From positions 6,348,035 to 6,412,034 of the forward strand of contig OX030960.1 in the NCBI GenBank assembly GCA_943735955.1: a DNA stretch of 64,000 bases, written 5' to 3'. The first letter of the stretch is position 1, and each line of letters begins with the position of its first letter. The DNA comes from Piscicola geometra. Its lineage: Eukaryota; Annelida; Clitellata; Hirudinida; Piscicolidae. The translations under genes were made by a program, and so were the position numbers. Of the stretch, positions 49,825 to 63,300 are shown piece by piece. The notes below the pieces were generated by a model. It was not told the origin of the DNA. It ran no database searches and saw only the letters and a list, made by a program, of their open reading frames with translations.

Positions 49825-50928
49825 ATGGCTGAGACTAACATGACTGTTTCGGAAGAATTCGCAAACATTTTGAGAGATAAAGTGTTCGGAGGAAGCCTGC
49901 TGAAAGCTTTAATGAAGAAACTAACTGAAAGTACAACTACGCAACATGGAGATCTCCAAAAAGAAAAGGAAGAAGATGGAGTAAGAAGAGAAGATGATGC
50001 AGATATGGAATTGAAAAGGGAATTGTCGTTTGCCTTGCGAGAGAGTCTGGCAGAGTTGAGGCCTTCAGTGGTGACTAGCAAATGTCTGAACGAACACTTG
50101 AAGCAGACAGCGCTGTGGTTCACGAAGCTACTCGAGACGGGTAACGAAGAGCCTGAAAAAGAAAGTGAAGACGAAGTAGTGCAAGAGGTTGGAACAGTGA
50201 AGGAAGTTGAAGAGGTTGAGGAGATGTTTAAGGAAAAAGTTAAAAAAATAATCCGAAACTCGTCGATGGTTGCTTGTCAGTCTCTAATTCATGTTCCTTC
50301 CTACTCTGCTCGCATGGACAGATTGGCGGTTTTAGAGCTTGAAACTCAAGACTCCATTGATTCTTTTCTAGAACGAGAATTTCTTACTCTGCAACGACAA
50401 CAGCCCCATGTACCACAAAGACAGCAACAACAATTACGGCACAACAACGATGATCTTGATCCAACTGACCAAGGCGCTCACTCTTCCATTCAAATTGATC
50501 AGCAAGATCAAACCATGGTCATCGCCACCGCTGCAGCACTACCTCCATTGAACTTACATCTTTTTTCTCCTCCGAGCTACCCATCCACCCACAACGACCA
50601 AACAGTCACTGAAGTAAACCAAGATGAGACGAAAATTCAACAAGACAAACCCGAAAAAACACTCACTGACCCTAGCCAGCCGACCAACAACACCACCCTT
50701 CTAAAGAACTCACCCCTTCCTCCATCAGTAGCTCACTCCAGAAACACCACTCCTCCCTCCTTCATCACCTCGTGCATCAGAGAAATCGAATCAGAACAGC
50801 CACAACTCGCTAACCTTCTCACCACCACCAAGCCTCGAAGCCTTCTTCCGCTCTTGCGCCACTTGAACCTCCTGTCTCGTCACGTGAGTCTCGCTGAAGA
50901 AGTCCTCAAAAGATCCACTTCGACGTAA
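49825..50928 (+). CDS. Unrecognised single-exon protein, 367 aa
   Basis: One long open frame begins at AAGATGGCTGAG, a favourable start context. The N-terminal 120 residues are charged and helical (EEFANILRDKVFGGSLLKALMKKL, then ELKRELSFALRESLAELRP). They are followed by an acidic Glu/Val stretch, then a helical block with FKEKVKKIIRNSSMVACQSL, a Gln/His-rich spacer and a Pro/Thr/Ser-rich region. A short leucine-rich helix (RSLLPLLRHLNLLSRHVSLAEEVL) ends the chain. No signal peptide or membrane segment. AATAAA follows the stop by 77 nt. Length and composition argue for a real gene, but no family is recognised. The overlapping minus frame at 49758-50123 is a shadow. Confidence 0.6.
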   Translation: MAETNMTVSEEFANILRDKVFGGSLLKALMKKLTESTTTQHGDLQKEKEEDGVRREDDADMELKRELSFALRESLAELRPSVVTSKCLNEHLKQTALWFTKLLETGNEEPEKESEDEVVQEVGTVKEVEEVEEMFKEKVKKIIRNSSMVACQSLIHVPSYSARMDRLAVLELETQDSIDSFLEREFLTLQRQQPHVPQRQQQQLRHNNDDLDPTDQGAHSSIQIDQQDQTMVIATAAALPPLNLHLFSPPSYPSTHNDQTVTEVNQDETKIQQDKPEKTLTDPSQPTNNTTLLKNSPLPPSVAHSRNTTPPSFITSCIREIESEQPQLANLLTTTKPRSLLPLLRHLNLLSRHVSLAEEVLKRSTST

Positions 50929-51004
50929 CTTATAGAGCATGAATGCCTGCTAACTTGAAAGTTAATATTTTCAGAGAAAAGTAATTATTGATAATAGATG
51001 TTTT

Positions 51005-51010
51005 AATAAA
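51005..51010 (+). terminator. Candidate polyadenylation signal
   Basis: AATAAA, 77 nt after the stop of the single-exon gene. Confidence 0.5.
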
Positions 51011-52033
51011 ATTTCTTTTGGAAAAAATGATTTTGCATAGAACCTTGAGTAGAAATTTTAGTTGTTCTAGTTTACCTTTTTTTTAAATGAAATTATTTAA
51101 AAAGATTTTTTTCCAAACAAACCTTCATAAAGAGTCGCTGGTTCCATTGTGATTATTGGTTTATGTTTATTAAGACTATAGCCTAGAAAGTTTAACAACA
51201 AAAGTTTAATGTTTAACAAAAAGTTTATCAAAAGTTTAACAAAGTTTAATGCAGGTTTTATAAACTCTATAAGACTTGTTATAAACCTACCGAATCCTTT
51301 AAAAGTTTTAAAAAAACAATCTTGAAAAATATATGAATTTTTTTCTCAAACTATTGAACCGTGAAAGTTCCAAAAATTCGAGTTAATAAACTATTCGTTT
51401 AAGATTTTTTCAAACTTATTTGGGCTTAAGTCCTTCTTTTTATATTATAATATTTGACAGGGCACGGATTGTGTTGAATTTGCATGCATTGTATAAAGTT
51501 ATACTGCATTTAATTTTATACCGGTTTGCTGTATTTTGAATTAATTCTAAGACATAGTCAGACAAAACTCTGGTTGCAAAGAGTTGTCGAAATGAGACAC
51601 GAGAAGAAGAACAAGAGAGAAGAGATGAAAGAATGTGTCTAATGAAGCGTTCAAAATGGACGTGTTGGTGAGCAAAAGCGCAGTGAGGTGAAGTAACATG
51701 TTAGTTGAATGAAGTGAGCTTTAATAATGGTTGTGGCTGTTTTCAACGCTGCTGTGGAAGTTTTCTTGTGATTGAAACTTCAATTTTCAAATTACATAAA
51801 AACACTACGAATGCTTTGCAGACAACGAAAAAACTTACAGCTTTTAACACACAACGTCAAAAGAATTATTCGAAATAACAAATTTATATTTATTCTTTGT
51901 TTAAAATAAACAAAAACATTTTTTAACTTTCAAACTTTCATAAAAGCTCCACGCGAAAGCAGGTGAGTGATGGATCTGGAGTGATGGAGACATCGATCAA
52001 CAAGCGCATATCACATCCATTGCAGAGTTTCCA
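51011..52033. other. Spacer before membrane-protein gene
   Basis: AT-rich with GTTTAAC/AAAGTTTAA repeats near 51190-51250. No exon seen. Confidence 0.5.
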
Positions 52034-54069
52034 ATGATTTTCCAGACAATGGTGAAGATGCTGGCGATGATTGTGATGGTGGCTGGAGAAATGTCATTGG
52101 AGGAGGATTATGAAACCGGTAAAATGCGTTTGGCTGTATCGAGCTTAGTCATAAAACTTCACTATGTAAACATCAATGGGTACTCATGAAAAGCTTTTAA
52201 AATAGGTAAAGCACTGCCATAATCATCATCGTCATCATCCTTGTCATAATCACCAGAATTATCATCATCATCATCAAACTTTTTACCCAAACAAATTTAC
52301 CGGAAAAAAATATCCCGTTAAATATAAAAAAAATAATAAAAAAATGGGCAACTGAGTTAATTAATCAATAAATCGAAAATAAAAATGAAAGCAACAATTT
52401 ACACAGTCGAGATGCAGTGCATGAATTCGTGTGACGTGTCGATGGACAACAAGAGGATAATGAAATATTCTTACGACAAAAAAGACCCAAAGTTTCTTAT
52501 ACTTAAAGTTCCCTCCAACACTGAGGTTCAAACTGGTGCTGTGGTTGTTATTACTTTTCATATTATTCAAGTATTTTCATGTATTTTGTTTTTTTATTAA
52601 CATTATTAACTATTAGTATATAAATAAATTATAAAACGGTTAAATCTCAAAGCTTAATTTTTTTATACAATTTAATAAAACATAATACAAATTCAAAATC
52701 ACGGCTTTGAACGGAATTCAGAAGTTATGGTTGATGTTGGTTGGCAAGGGAGACGGACCTGCAGTCTTCAAGGCCACCTCATCGCCCAACAACTACTTCT
52801 CCACTGACGATGATGTGTAAGTAGTACTTGCTAAGTACCTTTTCATGATTAATACGTGGTAGGTAAGTTTATACAGCTTTTTTTGGTTTGAGCCATTTTA
52901 TAATATTCACCATTTCGTATACGAACAACACACATATCCATTAAAAGTCAAAGTTATCTTCCAGATGGAAGTGCACAACAGACAAGATTGAAGAGTGGAA
53001 CAGTAAAAAGACAGTTTTCAACGGGTCGCTCAACTGGAGATCTCCTGAAAGTTGTGAAGTGGAAGAAGTGGAGAGTGGTGGAAACGAAGAGTTTGTTTAT
53101 GATGGTGATGTGGAGAAGGAAGAGAAGCAGGACGAAGATGAAGATGTTCTTGAAGAAAACAAAAACGTGAGAGTGAAAAATTTTACTTTTTGGCATTTAC
53201 GTTTTCAGTACGCGTGAAGAGTACAGCGGTATATTTAAGAGGAGAATTAAACTGCAAAACAGGCGGTTTTTGACAGAAAACATCGTAAGAAGTTTTAGTA
53301 ATTTTTGCCTTGAGTGCAGGTTTTACCGTTGCGATCATGAGCATGAATTTCTAGCTTTAAAGCATTACTTTGAAGAAAACTGGGAACACAATCTCAATGC
53401 ATGGTAATTTATTCCATAATTAAATACACAATTTTATGAAATCAAAAAACAACCAACCTTCAGTTCACCGACAAACTCTCCGGCGAGCGGGTTAAACGAC
53501 ATATCATTGAGGCGTCAGAGGGTGCTTGGAGGTCGCTGGACTGCTACCCGAAAGTCTCTAACTTTACGCAGTATTGCCTTGGTGAGGGCTGTTGCTTGCC
53601 TCTAACTAATAAATGGATACCAATTCCAAATTATAAAATATAAAATTTCTAAACATGTTTTATACAAGCGTTAAAAAAATAAATACATGAAAATTTAGTG
53701 ACACGGAAACCAGAGCACTGGCTGCAGATTTTCTTGAGGGACAAGTCTGGCTACTTCTCTGCCTCCACCTTCATTCCCTTCATAACCGCCCTCATAGCCA
53801 TCCTCTGCATACTTTCATGTAAGTTTTATAACTTTCATTCGTTTCCATTTTTCAATATTCCTGGTCTTTTTATTTAATGGATTAACTTTTAATAGTTTAA
53901 TCAACCTTATCAAGTTCTCCTGAACGACATGGCGTCAACTCCGGCAAGCCTGGTGCACAAGAGCAGGGCGTTCGCAAAGGCGCAAAGAACGACGGCCTTC
54001 CTGAAGCCGCACCACCGCTACCAGCACGAAAGCCACGTGAGTCGGAGCACGATGCACAGGAAGAACTAA
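52034..54069 (+). CDS. Unrecognised type I single-pass membrane protein, 8-exon model
   Basis: Exons 52034-52118, 52407-52525, 52722-52816, 52965-53166, 53240-53284, 53464-53581, 53699-53818 and 53915-54069 join with matching phases to 312 aa. The N-terminus MIFQTMVKMLAMIVMVAG resembles a signal peptide. The putative ectodomain has six or so cysteines (MQCMNSCDVSM, WKCTTDKIEEW, SPESCEVEE, LDCYPKVSNFTQYCL), N-glycosylation sites (FNGSLNW, VSNFTQ) and an acidic loop. A hydrophobic helix (FIPFITALIAILCILSFLL) precedes a basic tail of about 50 residues (HKSRAFAKAQRTTAFLKPHH). AATAAA lies 59 nt past the stop. No known family is recognised. Exon 5 is the weakest: an open frame continues past its donor to 53403 but does not join in phase. 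The last acceptor is also not certain. Confidence 0.55.
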
Positions 54070-54127
54070 CGGGAGAGCTACTGTCCTTACTCGTGTTCTT
54101 ACTGCTGTTGTGGCGTCTTATTTTCTA

Positions 54128-54133
54128 TCAATA
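54128..54133 (+). terminator. Candidate polyadenylation signal for membrane-protein gene
   Basis: AATAAA, 59 nt after the TAA stop. Confidence 0.55.
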
Positions 54134-54689
54134 AATCCATCGGTAATAAATTGTTTTTTTTCTCAATTTTTAGGGTTTTGAAGGTTTATTATAAGAACTG
54201 ACGTGTACACACAAACAAGCACACACGCACATACAGACACACACAACGATCACACACAGCATATTTAGCGCACAATTATCCAATGCCATTTTTCAAGGTC
54301 AAAGCAGGTCATCTTCTGAACAAACTCACTAGCCTTTATGAGCAATGTTGTTGCTGTTGTGCTTTTGTTGTGGTTGTAGTTTTGTTGTGATCGTGTTGTT
54401 TTAGTGCTGTGCTGAGTTGTGTGAGTAATACTTACAAAGAATGCTTTTGCTTTGTGTATAATGGCATGAAAGTATGTGAAAGTTTATAAAGTATTAAGTA
54501 TTTTTACTATTGAATAGTATAAATTATTCCATTATTTTGATGTAGTTTGCTCTTTTAAAAATGAAATTTATAGAAACCTGTAAATTTAAAAAATGTTTTT
54601 TTTTCTAACAACTGGGCATTTATTATAAGATTTTCTCCAATAGAAAGCTACATTGCATTAGGTACTTGCAGTGTCTCTATCAGAATTGA

Positions 54690-54756
54690 TTGATGATGGT
54701 GATGTTGATGATGATGATGGTGATGATGGTGATGATGGTGATGATGATTATGATGG

Positions 54757-54817
<61 letters not shown>

Positions 54818-54827
54818 GAGGATGAAG

Positions 54828-54863
<36 letters not shown>

Positions 54864-54867
54864 GTGG

Positions 54868-54913
<46 letters not shown>

Positions 54914-54926
54914 GATGATTATGAAG
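54690..54926 (+). repeat. (GAT)n trinucleotide array
   Basis: Nearly pure GAT over about 235 bp with GGT, TAT and GAAGAG interruptions. Asp- and Met-homopolymer frames are artefacts. Confidence 0.96.
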
Positions 54927-55240
54927 GATGATAATGATAATGTTGTGTGTTATTTTTGAGAGCTTGAATAGGACGACAAATGCACTCGCCTGCCTGCCTT
55001 CCTTTCCTTATCGTTCTATTATCAGTTAGCTTTATTGTTTCCATTCATTTTTCTGTTTTTAGAATTAATAATAAACTCAGTTTGAAATCAATATTATTTT
55101 CATTTCATAATTTTTACAAGTTTAATATTTATATTATCAAGCCTCTTTTTATTGATCTTATTTTCAATAAAGTCGCTGCTCTTTATGAGCATCCTAACAC
55201 TAGATGCAAGCAGGCGATATGTGAGTGCCAAAACAAACAT

Positions 55241-55500
<260 letters not shown>

Positions 55501-56112
55501 CTGTTTCCATGAGTGTGGTTCTAAGGGTGGTTAGATGCGCTGGTGTGTTTATTGCTGCAGAAAATCTGCAGAAAATGTTCGATTGAGTATCGATCCATCG
55601 GTGCTTCGGAAAAAATAAAAATAAAAAAACTGCAAGAGAGCTGGAAAAAGAGTAAGCATGCTTGAGGGTTGAAGAATTGATGAGGATGCATCCAGGAGCT
55701 GAGACTGCTGTGCAGGCGAGAGTCAGTGTTCAGTGAATGAAAATCCATTAAATGCGTGCTTCGTCAAAGAGATATTCAAGTCATTATAACAGCTTTTAAA
55801 AAACTTTTGATTCTTGAACCATTCCAAGAAAAGAATGCAGAACGAGAGAATTTATTTTGATGTTTTTGAGTCGAGAAGTTTTAAGGTGGGAACTGTATGG
55901 TTCAAATTAGAATGACAAGTGAATTAAAAAAATGGCAACAAGAGACTAAAGAAAGATGAATGAAAGATCGATGGAAGAATGGAAAAAGAAGCCTTGCAAG
56001 GAGGTACTTTGGAGGCTGTTAAGGCGGAATTCCCATGAGCTCTGAGACATCTACCACTGCGCATCTGAAGATCTCGTTGGAGGAATAATAGGAATAATAA
56101 TAGGGTGCATAG

Positions 56113-56440
56113 ATGGATGAGTGAATTGATAATTGGGTTGATAGATGGATGAGTGAATTAATAATTGGGTTGATAGATGGATGAGTGAATTGATAATTGG
56201 GTTGATAGATGGATGAGTGAATTAATAATTGGGTTGATAGATGGATGAGTGAATTAATAATTGGGTTGATAGATGGATGAGTGAATTAATAATTGGGTTG
56301 ATAGATGGATGAGTGAATTTATAATTGGGTTGATAGATGGATGAGTGAATTGATCATTGGGTTGATAGATGGATGAATGAATTAATAATTGGGTTGATAG
56401 ATGGATGAGTGAATTTATAATTGGGTTGATAGATGGATAA
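56113..56440 (+). repeat. 32-bp minisatellite, about ten copies
   Basis: The unit is GATAGATGGATGAGTGAATT followed by AATAATTGGGTT. The copies differ by single bases (TTAATAAT, TTGATAAT, TTTATAAT). Decayed GGATGAATGAGTG-like units continue to about 56670. Confidence 0.92.
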
Positions 56441-57059
56441 CTCACTGTTAAATGAATGGGTATATGAATGTGGGGGATGAGTAAATTGATAATTGGATGA
56501 ATGGGTAGATGTAGGAGGGATGGATGAATGAGTGAGTGGATAATCGGGTAGAAGGGTGGATAGATGAATGAGTGAACGGATAATTGGTCAGTAGATAGAT
56601 GTAGGAGAGATGGATGAGTGAGTTTATAAGCAGGTGAATATATGAGTGGGCGCATAAATAAATGGTTGGATACATTTGTGGGAGCATGGAAAGATTTTAG
56701 AGTAAAAAAATAGATTAATGAAAATTTTAAAATGGGGCTGAATGGTCGATTGTGGATAGAAAATAATTCTTGAAGAATAAATGAATTAAGAGATGAATAG
56801 ATGGGTGATAGGACGGTCTGGTCTTTCAACGAGGTATGAATTAGATATAAAATAACGAAAAACAGATAAAATTAAAGTAGCTATTAAATAAAATAAAAGA
56901 ATGAACAAAATTAAATTGGGTAATGGACACTTTTGCACTCATAGTTTTAACGAATATAGCTTGGAGGGTGGTTGAGGAGGGATGTAAGTGTGAGGGTAGA
57001 TGCTGGTGTGTTTGTGATGCATGGTGCCTGCAGGGGGGTCAGTGAGGTGAGATTCAGAA

Positions 57060-57195
57060 AGATTGCAGGCTGTGATGTTGTTGTGAGGTGTGGTATGATG
57101 TGGTGTGTTGTTGTGTGTTGTGGTGTAGTGTAGTGTGGTGTGTTGTGGCGTAGTGTAGTGTGGTTTGGTGAAGTTATGTGTGGTGTGGTGTGGCA
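57060..57195. repeat. TGTGGTGTG-type degenerate repeat
   Basis: Repeats of GTGTTGTGGTGTAGTGTAGTG. No coding content. Confidence 0.8.
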
Positions 57196-58494
57196 TATAG
57201 AGTTTTATATGATGATGTAAAGTGCAGGCAGGAAGAAGTCTTAAGTTTTACAAAGAACCGAAAAAATAGTTAAAATTTAAAAAAATAAATTCTTAGCGAG
57301 TCATTAGAGCATTTAAGAGCTGCTGAGATGAACTTTATGGCGCAGGATGCTGGAAAGATGTAAAGGAGGAGTATAAAAGATTTACGTTCGTTTCATGATT
57401 GTGCGCAGCTTTATTGTTCGTGTTTGCATTCGTTTGTTCATGTTTTGGTGGTTGAAAGACCCAAAGGACGGAAAGTTGATGGTTTAGAAGAAAGAGATTT
57501 GAAGTTGGAGGATGCTGCTGCGTCATTTCACTGCAGGTCTGTAGAAGACTCTCTTGCCATTTTGAAACTTTTTCTCTTCCTTTTCTCTCACTTACCATCC
57601 CCCTTCCCGTTATCTCAAACATCATCTTCATCCTCCTCCTTTTTGAATATCTTCTTGTTATTATTTTCCATTTTATTTAAAAATAGTTATTTTCAGTATT
57701 CTCTTTTAGTCGTTTCACTATATTACTAACCTTTTCAAAAACCTTCGTTCATTCTTCAAAAATAATGAAAATATCTACACAAAATTTATTATTCTATAAT
57801 CTATCCAGGATATTTAACTTTTAAAGTCTAAAAAATTTTACGTACTACTTTTCAATCAGAAAGTTTCATCAATTAATACTGCATGCATTGATGCTTTTGA
57901 GCCATAAAGAAGCAGCCCCGAGTGATGCCGATAACTCTCACATTACTAGTACATCAAACTCCAGTGTACTACCTGAAGAAGGTGAAATAATAGATCATAT
58001 GTATTTTTAATGGTAGTATTGGAAGTAGTATTAGAAGTATTAGATGTAATAAAAGTAGAAGAAGTATTTTAATTATTAGATGTAATCTGAAAATTTAGTA
58101 ACGGGGTTTTTATTTATTTATTGCCAAACGGAGAATACTTCGTTTACAAAAAACTTTAAATTCCATAATGAAGTCTTGCGAACTGTAAATGAAAGTCTGG
58201 AAGAGCAAAGAAAAAGGAAGACACACAGCAAAGAAATCAGAGAAGGGAAGAAGTAGAGAAAGAAGCTATCGTTGCATCTCTGCTTGCCAGTGGCGATTAT
58301 CGGCGCAGATAAGATGACAAAGCGTCTGACGTCATGTCACCTGACGTAACAGAAAGAAGATCGCAAAACATGAAATGCCGAGTTTTTTCTTTCAATTAAT
58401 TTACTAATTATAAATGTTCTTTCAATTATTTAATTAAGACTTAGAAGTAAGAAAAGGAGGGAAAACACTAAAAGACATTCAAGTCAGACACGTG

Positions 58495-58798
<304 letters not shown>

Positions 58799-59609
58799 AA
58801 ATACAACAGCTTTTATATTCGAGTGATTGACAGGCGTCACTCGAATCAATGCACATAATCATCTCTCTCCTTGACTCCTCCCACTTTCAGCATGTCCCGC
58901 CCTCCGACACAGCCTCCTTCAACTACCATCTGCTGCAACCTTGAACTTTCACTAATCCATTCATTTGTTCATTACTTTTTAATTTCCTATTACACTATTT
59001 AACTTATTAATCTTGATTTTTTAATCTTTATTGAAAAACTTCTAATTTGTGTTTGGAAGCATGGCTTTTGTTCAAGCAATCCAACTTTCTTATACTTTTT
59101 GTGCTGATAAACGTGCACATGAGCATTATTTTTTAAACACCGTTTTGCCATTCTCATCCCAATAATTCTCAGTCTGGTTGAATTGATTAGTCCATCTCTT
59201 TGGTTTCTAAAGACTTGTAAGGGAACTTCACTTCTATGAAGGCAAACCTCTCAAAAAGCGATAATTTCAGAGTTGAGCTGATGGAATGATGCCTGTGTCG
59301 TTTGTGAATTACTTACTAGAGGTGGAAATGTGATTAAAAGGTGTTGACAGCAAAAAAATAAATTATTTTATTGTTGAAAAACTCATTAAATACATTGGCT
59401 TCGAAATCTATATTTTGAAGATCTCAACACAGATAAAGGCATTTACACACAAACATACACACACAAACAAACACACAAACCATAAGCACTCATGCAGATC
59501 ACACGTGATGCAAGTAGTTCTAGATGTCTGTGTCATTACGTAAGACATCCTCCACCGGGATTGACCACGGTTTAATCATACTGAGAAACGTTGCATCCAC
59601 ACATAAACC

Positions 59610-59975
<366 letters not shown>

Positions 59976-60382
59976 AGATATATGATATAGTATAAGAAGG
60001 ATGAAAGGATGGGTGGGGAAGAAGGTGGCAAGAACAGTATTTAAGATGATGCATTCTCCGCTGAGCTTTCTATAAGGAATCGTCGCCTTCAACGCTTCAA
60101 CGCTTGCACTACAGGTGTTTATAACACTGGTTTGGACGTACATCACTTGGTGCTTAGTGCAACAACAATAAGTAAAGTTGTTTCGGTTCTAACATGACGA
60201 GAACCAACTAATTTTGAACTTGAATCAAATTTTCCGAAAAACAATCAGTCGGCTTCATTTAGAATAAATCTTGAGCCTCCCACGCTAAGAAACAACCAGC
60301 AACTTTCCTTGGACCATCAAGCCATCAATACGTTCACCACTTCATCAATCCTTCGCAACAACCCTTCGACTGATTGGTCAGC

Positions 60383-63300
60383 ATGGTGGTCACGTGTGTT
60401 GGATGTTTGCAGCCGATCAGGGAAAAGTATTTGATGACGGTGAACGAGGGTTCGTGGCATCCGTCTTGCCTCCACTGTTCCGTCTGCAAGCATCCCCTCC
60501 TCCACTCCTGCTTCCTCAAGAACTCGAAAGTCTTCTGCAAACTTGACTTCTTCAAGTTTGTGGGGGGGGGGGGGGGAGGTGGGAAAAAGAGTACGTAAGA
60601 GCGAAGTTTGGTGGCGTGATAATTGGTGATTAATTCAGTAATGGAGGAAAAGTGGTAGGCAAGAAGTGATTAGAAAAAATTTGCTTTGATGGTTCGCAAA
60701 TGAATGGCGAGTGAATGGCTAAGTAGCTGAGTGAAAAAGAAAGAGTGGCAGCTGAGTCTACGGGATTAAGTGGATGGATTGCATATTCAGCATGTGCTTG
60801 AGGAAGGATGGATGAGGTTGCAAGCGGTGCATGGAGCCAAGTAACATCTCTCTTTCTTTCATTTCCTTCTAAAAATCACAAATTCTCGCTTAAACTACGA
60901 TTGATAAATTTTAACGCACCAACTACTATCACACCTCTGCCCATATGAATCAAACCACGCCTCAACGCACACAGGTACTTTGGCTGCAAGTGCGCTGGTT
61001 GTGGCTTCGGCATTGCCGCCGAGGATCTGGTCAGACGATCAAGAACCAACCGCATCTATCACGTAACCTGCTTTGTGTGTCACGTGTGTAGGAAGCAGAT
61101 GGAAACGGGAGAAGAAATGTTGGTGGGTGAGGATGGCACGTTGTGGTGCAGGCAGCATTCACTGTTGAAGGGGCAGAAGAGGGGTCACGCAGAAGCCACC
61201 AGAAGTCGCAAGGCAGGGGGAGTAGCTAGGCTGGAGAAATCTTTGATGATGGCGAAGCAAGAGGCAGGAAGAGGAGGAGATGTCGTGGTGAAGGAGGAAG
61301 AAGCGTGTGGAAAGAAGCTTCCTGGAGAGTGTCTGTCGATGAATCTTGAAATTATTTTCGACGTCTGCAACAACTTCAACAACAATAACAACAACAACAG
61401 TAATCTTTTCAGCAATTTGGTAATTTCAAAAATGGCTAAAACAGAAAGCGAAAATGGTGACAACAACACTTCAACAATTGCTTTTAACTGTCCAGAAAAA
61501 AAGTGCAACACACACTCCGTTACTAACAACAGCAACGTCAACAACAACAACACCACTACCAGCAACATCACCAACAACAACGTTCTACACAATAATGTTA
61601 CAAACAATATAAGCAAAAACACCCTCAAAAACATTTCAAAAAACAGTAACAACAGCATCAACAACAACAACAATGACACCACCACCAACAACAACAACCA
61701 CAACAACAGTAACAATGATTCTTTTGGCAATCTTGCTTGCAGGTTTGACGAGCAAACACTCAAACTGCCTCTTCCTTCCTCCAACTGTTCAGAAGGTTTC
61801 GAACTTATTCTTGGTTTTTCAACGTTCATAGATGTACTTGAAGACGTTTTAAAAATATTTGGTTAAAAAAGTATCGATTTGGAGAAAAACTAAAAGAAAA
61901 TTCACATTCAAATGAAATTAATGAAATTAAAATATTAAAAAGTAGAGAAATTTTTGTAGAATGGCGTAAATTGAAAGGTCTTTACGATTTTTTAAAATAA
62001 CACATTCATACTAAAAAAATATATAAACTCTATTCTATTCTTTGCTTTGAGTCCCTCTCTCCAAAGCGATCGTAACCAGGAAGAATAACTATGTATGTAG
62101 GATCTGTGGATTCGTCAAGCTAGATGGCAAAGCACCAAAACTTCTGCAATAAGTTGATTTTCAATGTTTTCAGCAATTTCGTCTTTTCTTTTTGCAACAG
62201 TATCATTTGAAAGAAGGATCTTTATTATTAAATTGCCTGAAAACTTTTGTTAAAAGTGAGCTCCATTCAGGTTTATCCATTTTTCGAAGTAGTAACAAAT
62301 CAGCTAAGTGTCATTGCCAATGAAAAACGCTTGTTATCAACGGAAACAAGACATTCGAAACACTAACAATCTGAGCGCTTTTGAAACTCCAAAAAGATTG
62401 AAGCGTCAATGCGCTCATTTGTCATAAGCTCCTGTTGCCTGCATGCACGTGTGCTGATATGCAGATGCACGACTGATTGTCATCTGAATAAATTAGCATC
62501 ATCATCACCACCACCACCATCACTTTCTTTTTATCATCATCATCATCATCGTTATCATCCTTATTATTATCAACTAAATCATCATCAAAGTCTCAGTCAT
62601 CATCATGAACTACATCATCGCCAATAGTCGGAAACATTTGAAACTTAATGGCTATTGGTAAAGCTGCATTCATAACCCTCAAACAAAAAAATTTCACAAA
62701 AATTTATTTTTTGTTAACCTCCACTTCAGTCCAGCCTAGCACACAATAGGAAACACACCTTTGCAACGTTCCTTTTTGCAGCGTTTTCAAGTCTTTCTCT
62801 AATTCCTTAAGCCTTCACACCGTCTGGCGGAAAGTCTGAAAGTTAAAATTCGTAAGTTTTCATCAAAAGTTGGCTAATGCTCAGGCGCCTTGAGTATTAT
62901 CATCAGCTCAATTTCCTTCCAACTGTAGACTGGAAAATTGCTCAATATTTTTGAGTGTGTGTGCTTGTGCGTGTATATGTGTATCTTTATGTATTGGTAT
63001 GTGTGTTTGTATTTTCCAATGGATGTGTGCTTTTGAAATTTAAAAGTTTTTATGTATAGTTGGAAGATGAAATGCAAAGCTTTGGTTGTATTGGAAGGGA
63101 GTCAAGTCTTCAAATCATGGGTTTGAGAGGAGCTGTACATCCGTTGGCATCTCGAGGTTTTGGTGGGTAGGTGAAAGGAAGAAAGTATTTATACAAAAGT
63201 AAAAGTATTGGAAATAGAAGAAGACAAGATGAGAGGGGGAGAAGTTGCTTGGTGACTCATCTTTCATGAAGTTCTACGACGTCATAATCTCTTTCCGTTT

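Noticed and set aside
53288..53403. Open frame FYRCDHEHEFLALKHYF as part of the membrane-protein gene
   Set aside because: It is readable, but its donor at 53404 ends in a phase that does not join the next exon, while GTAAGA at 53285 does. Left as intron in the model.
54671..54959. Poly-Asp and poly-Met frames
   Set aside because: Pure GAT microsatellite translation.
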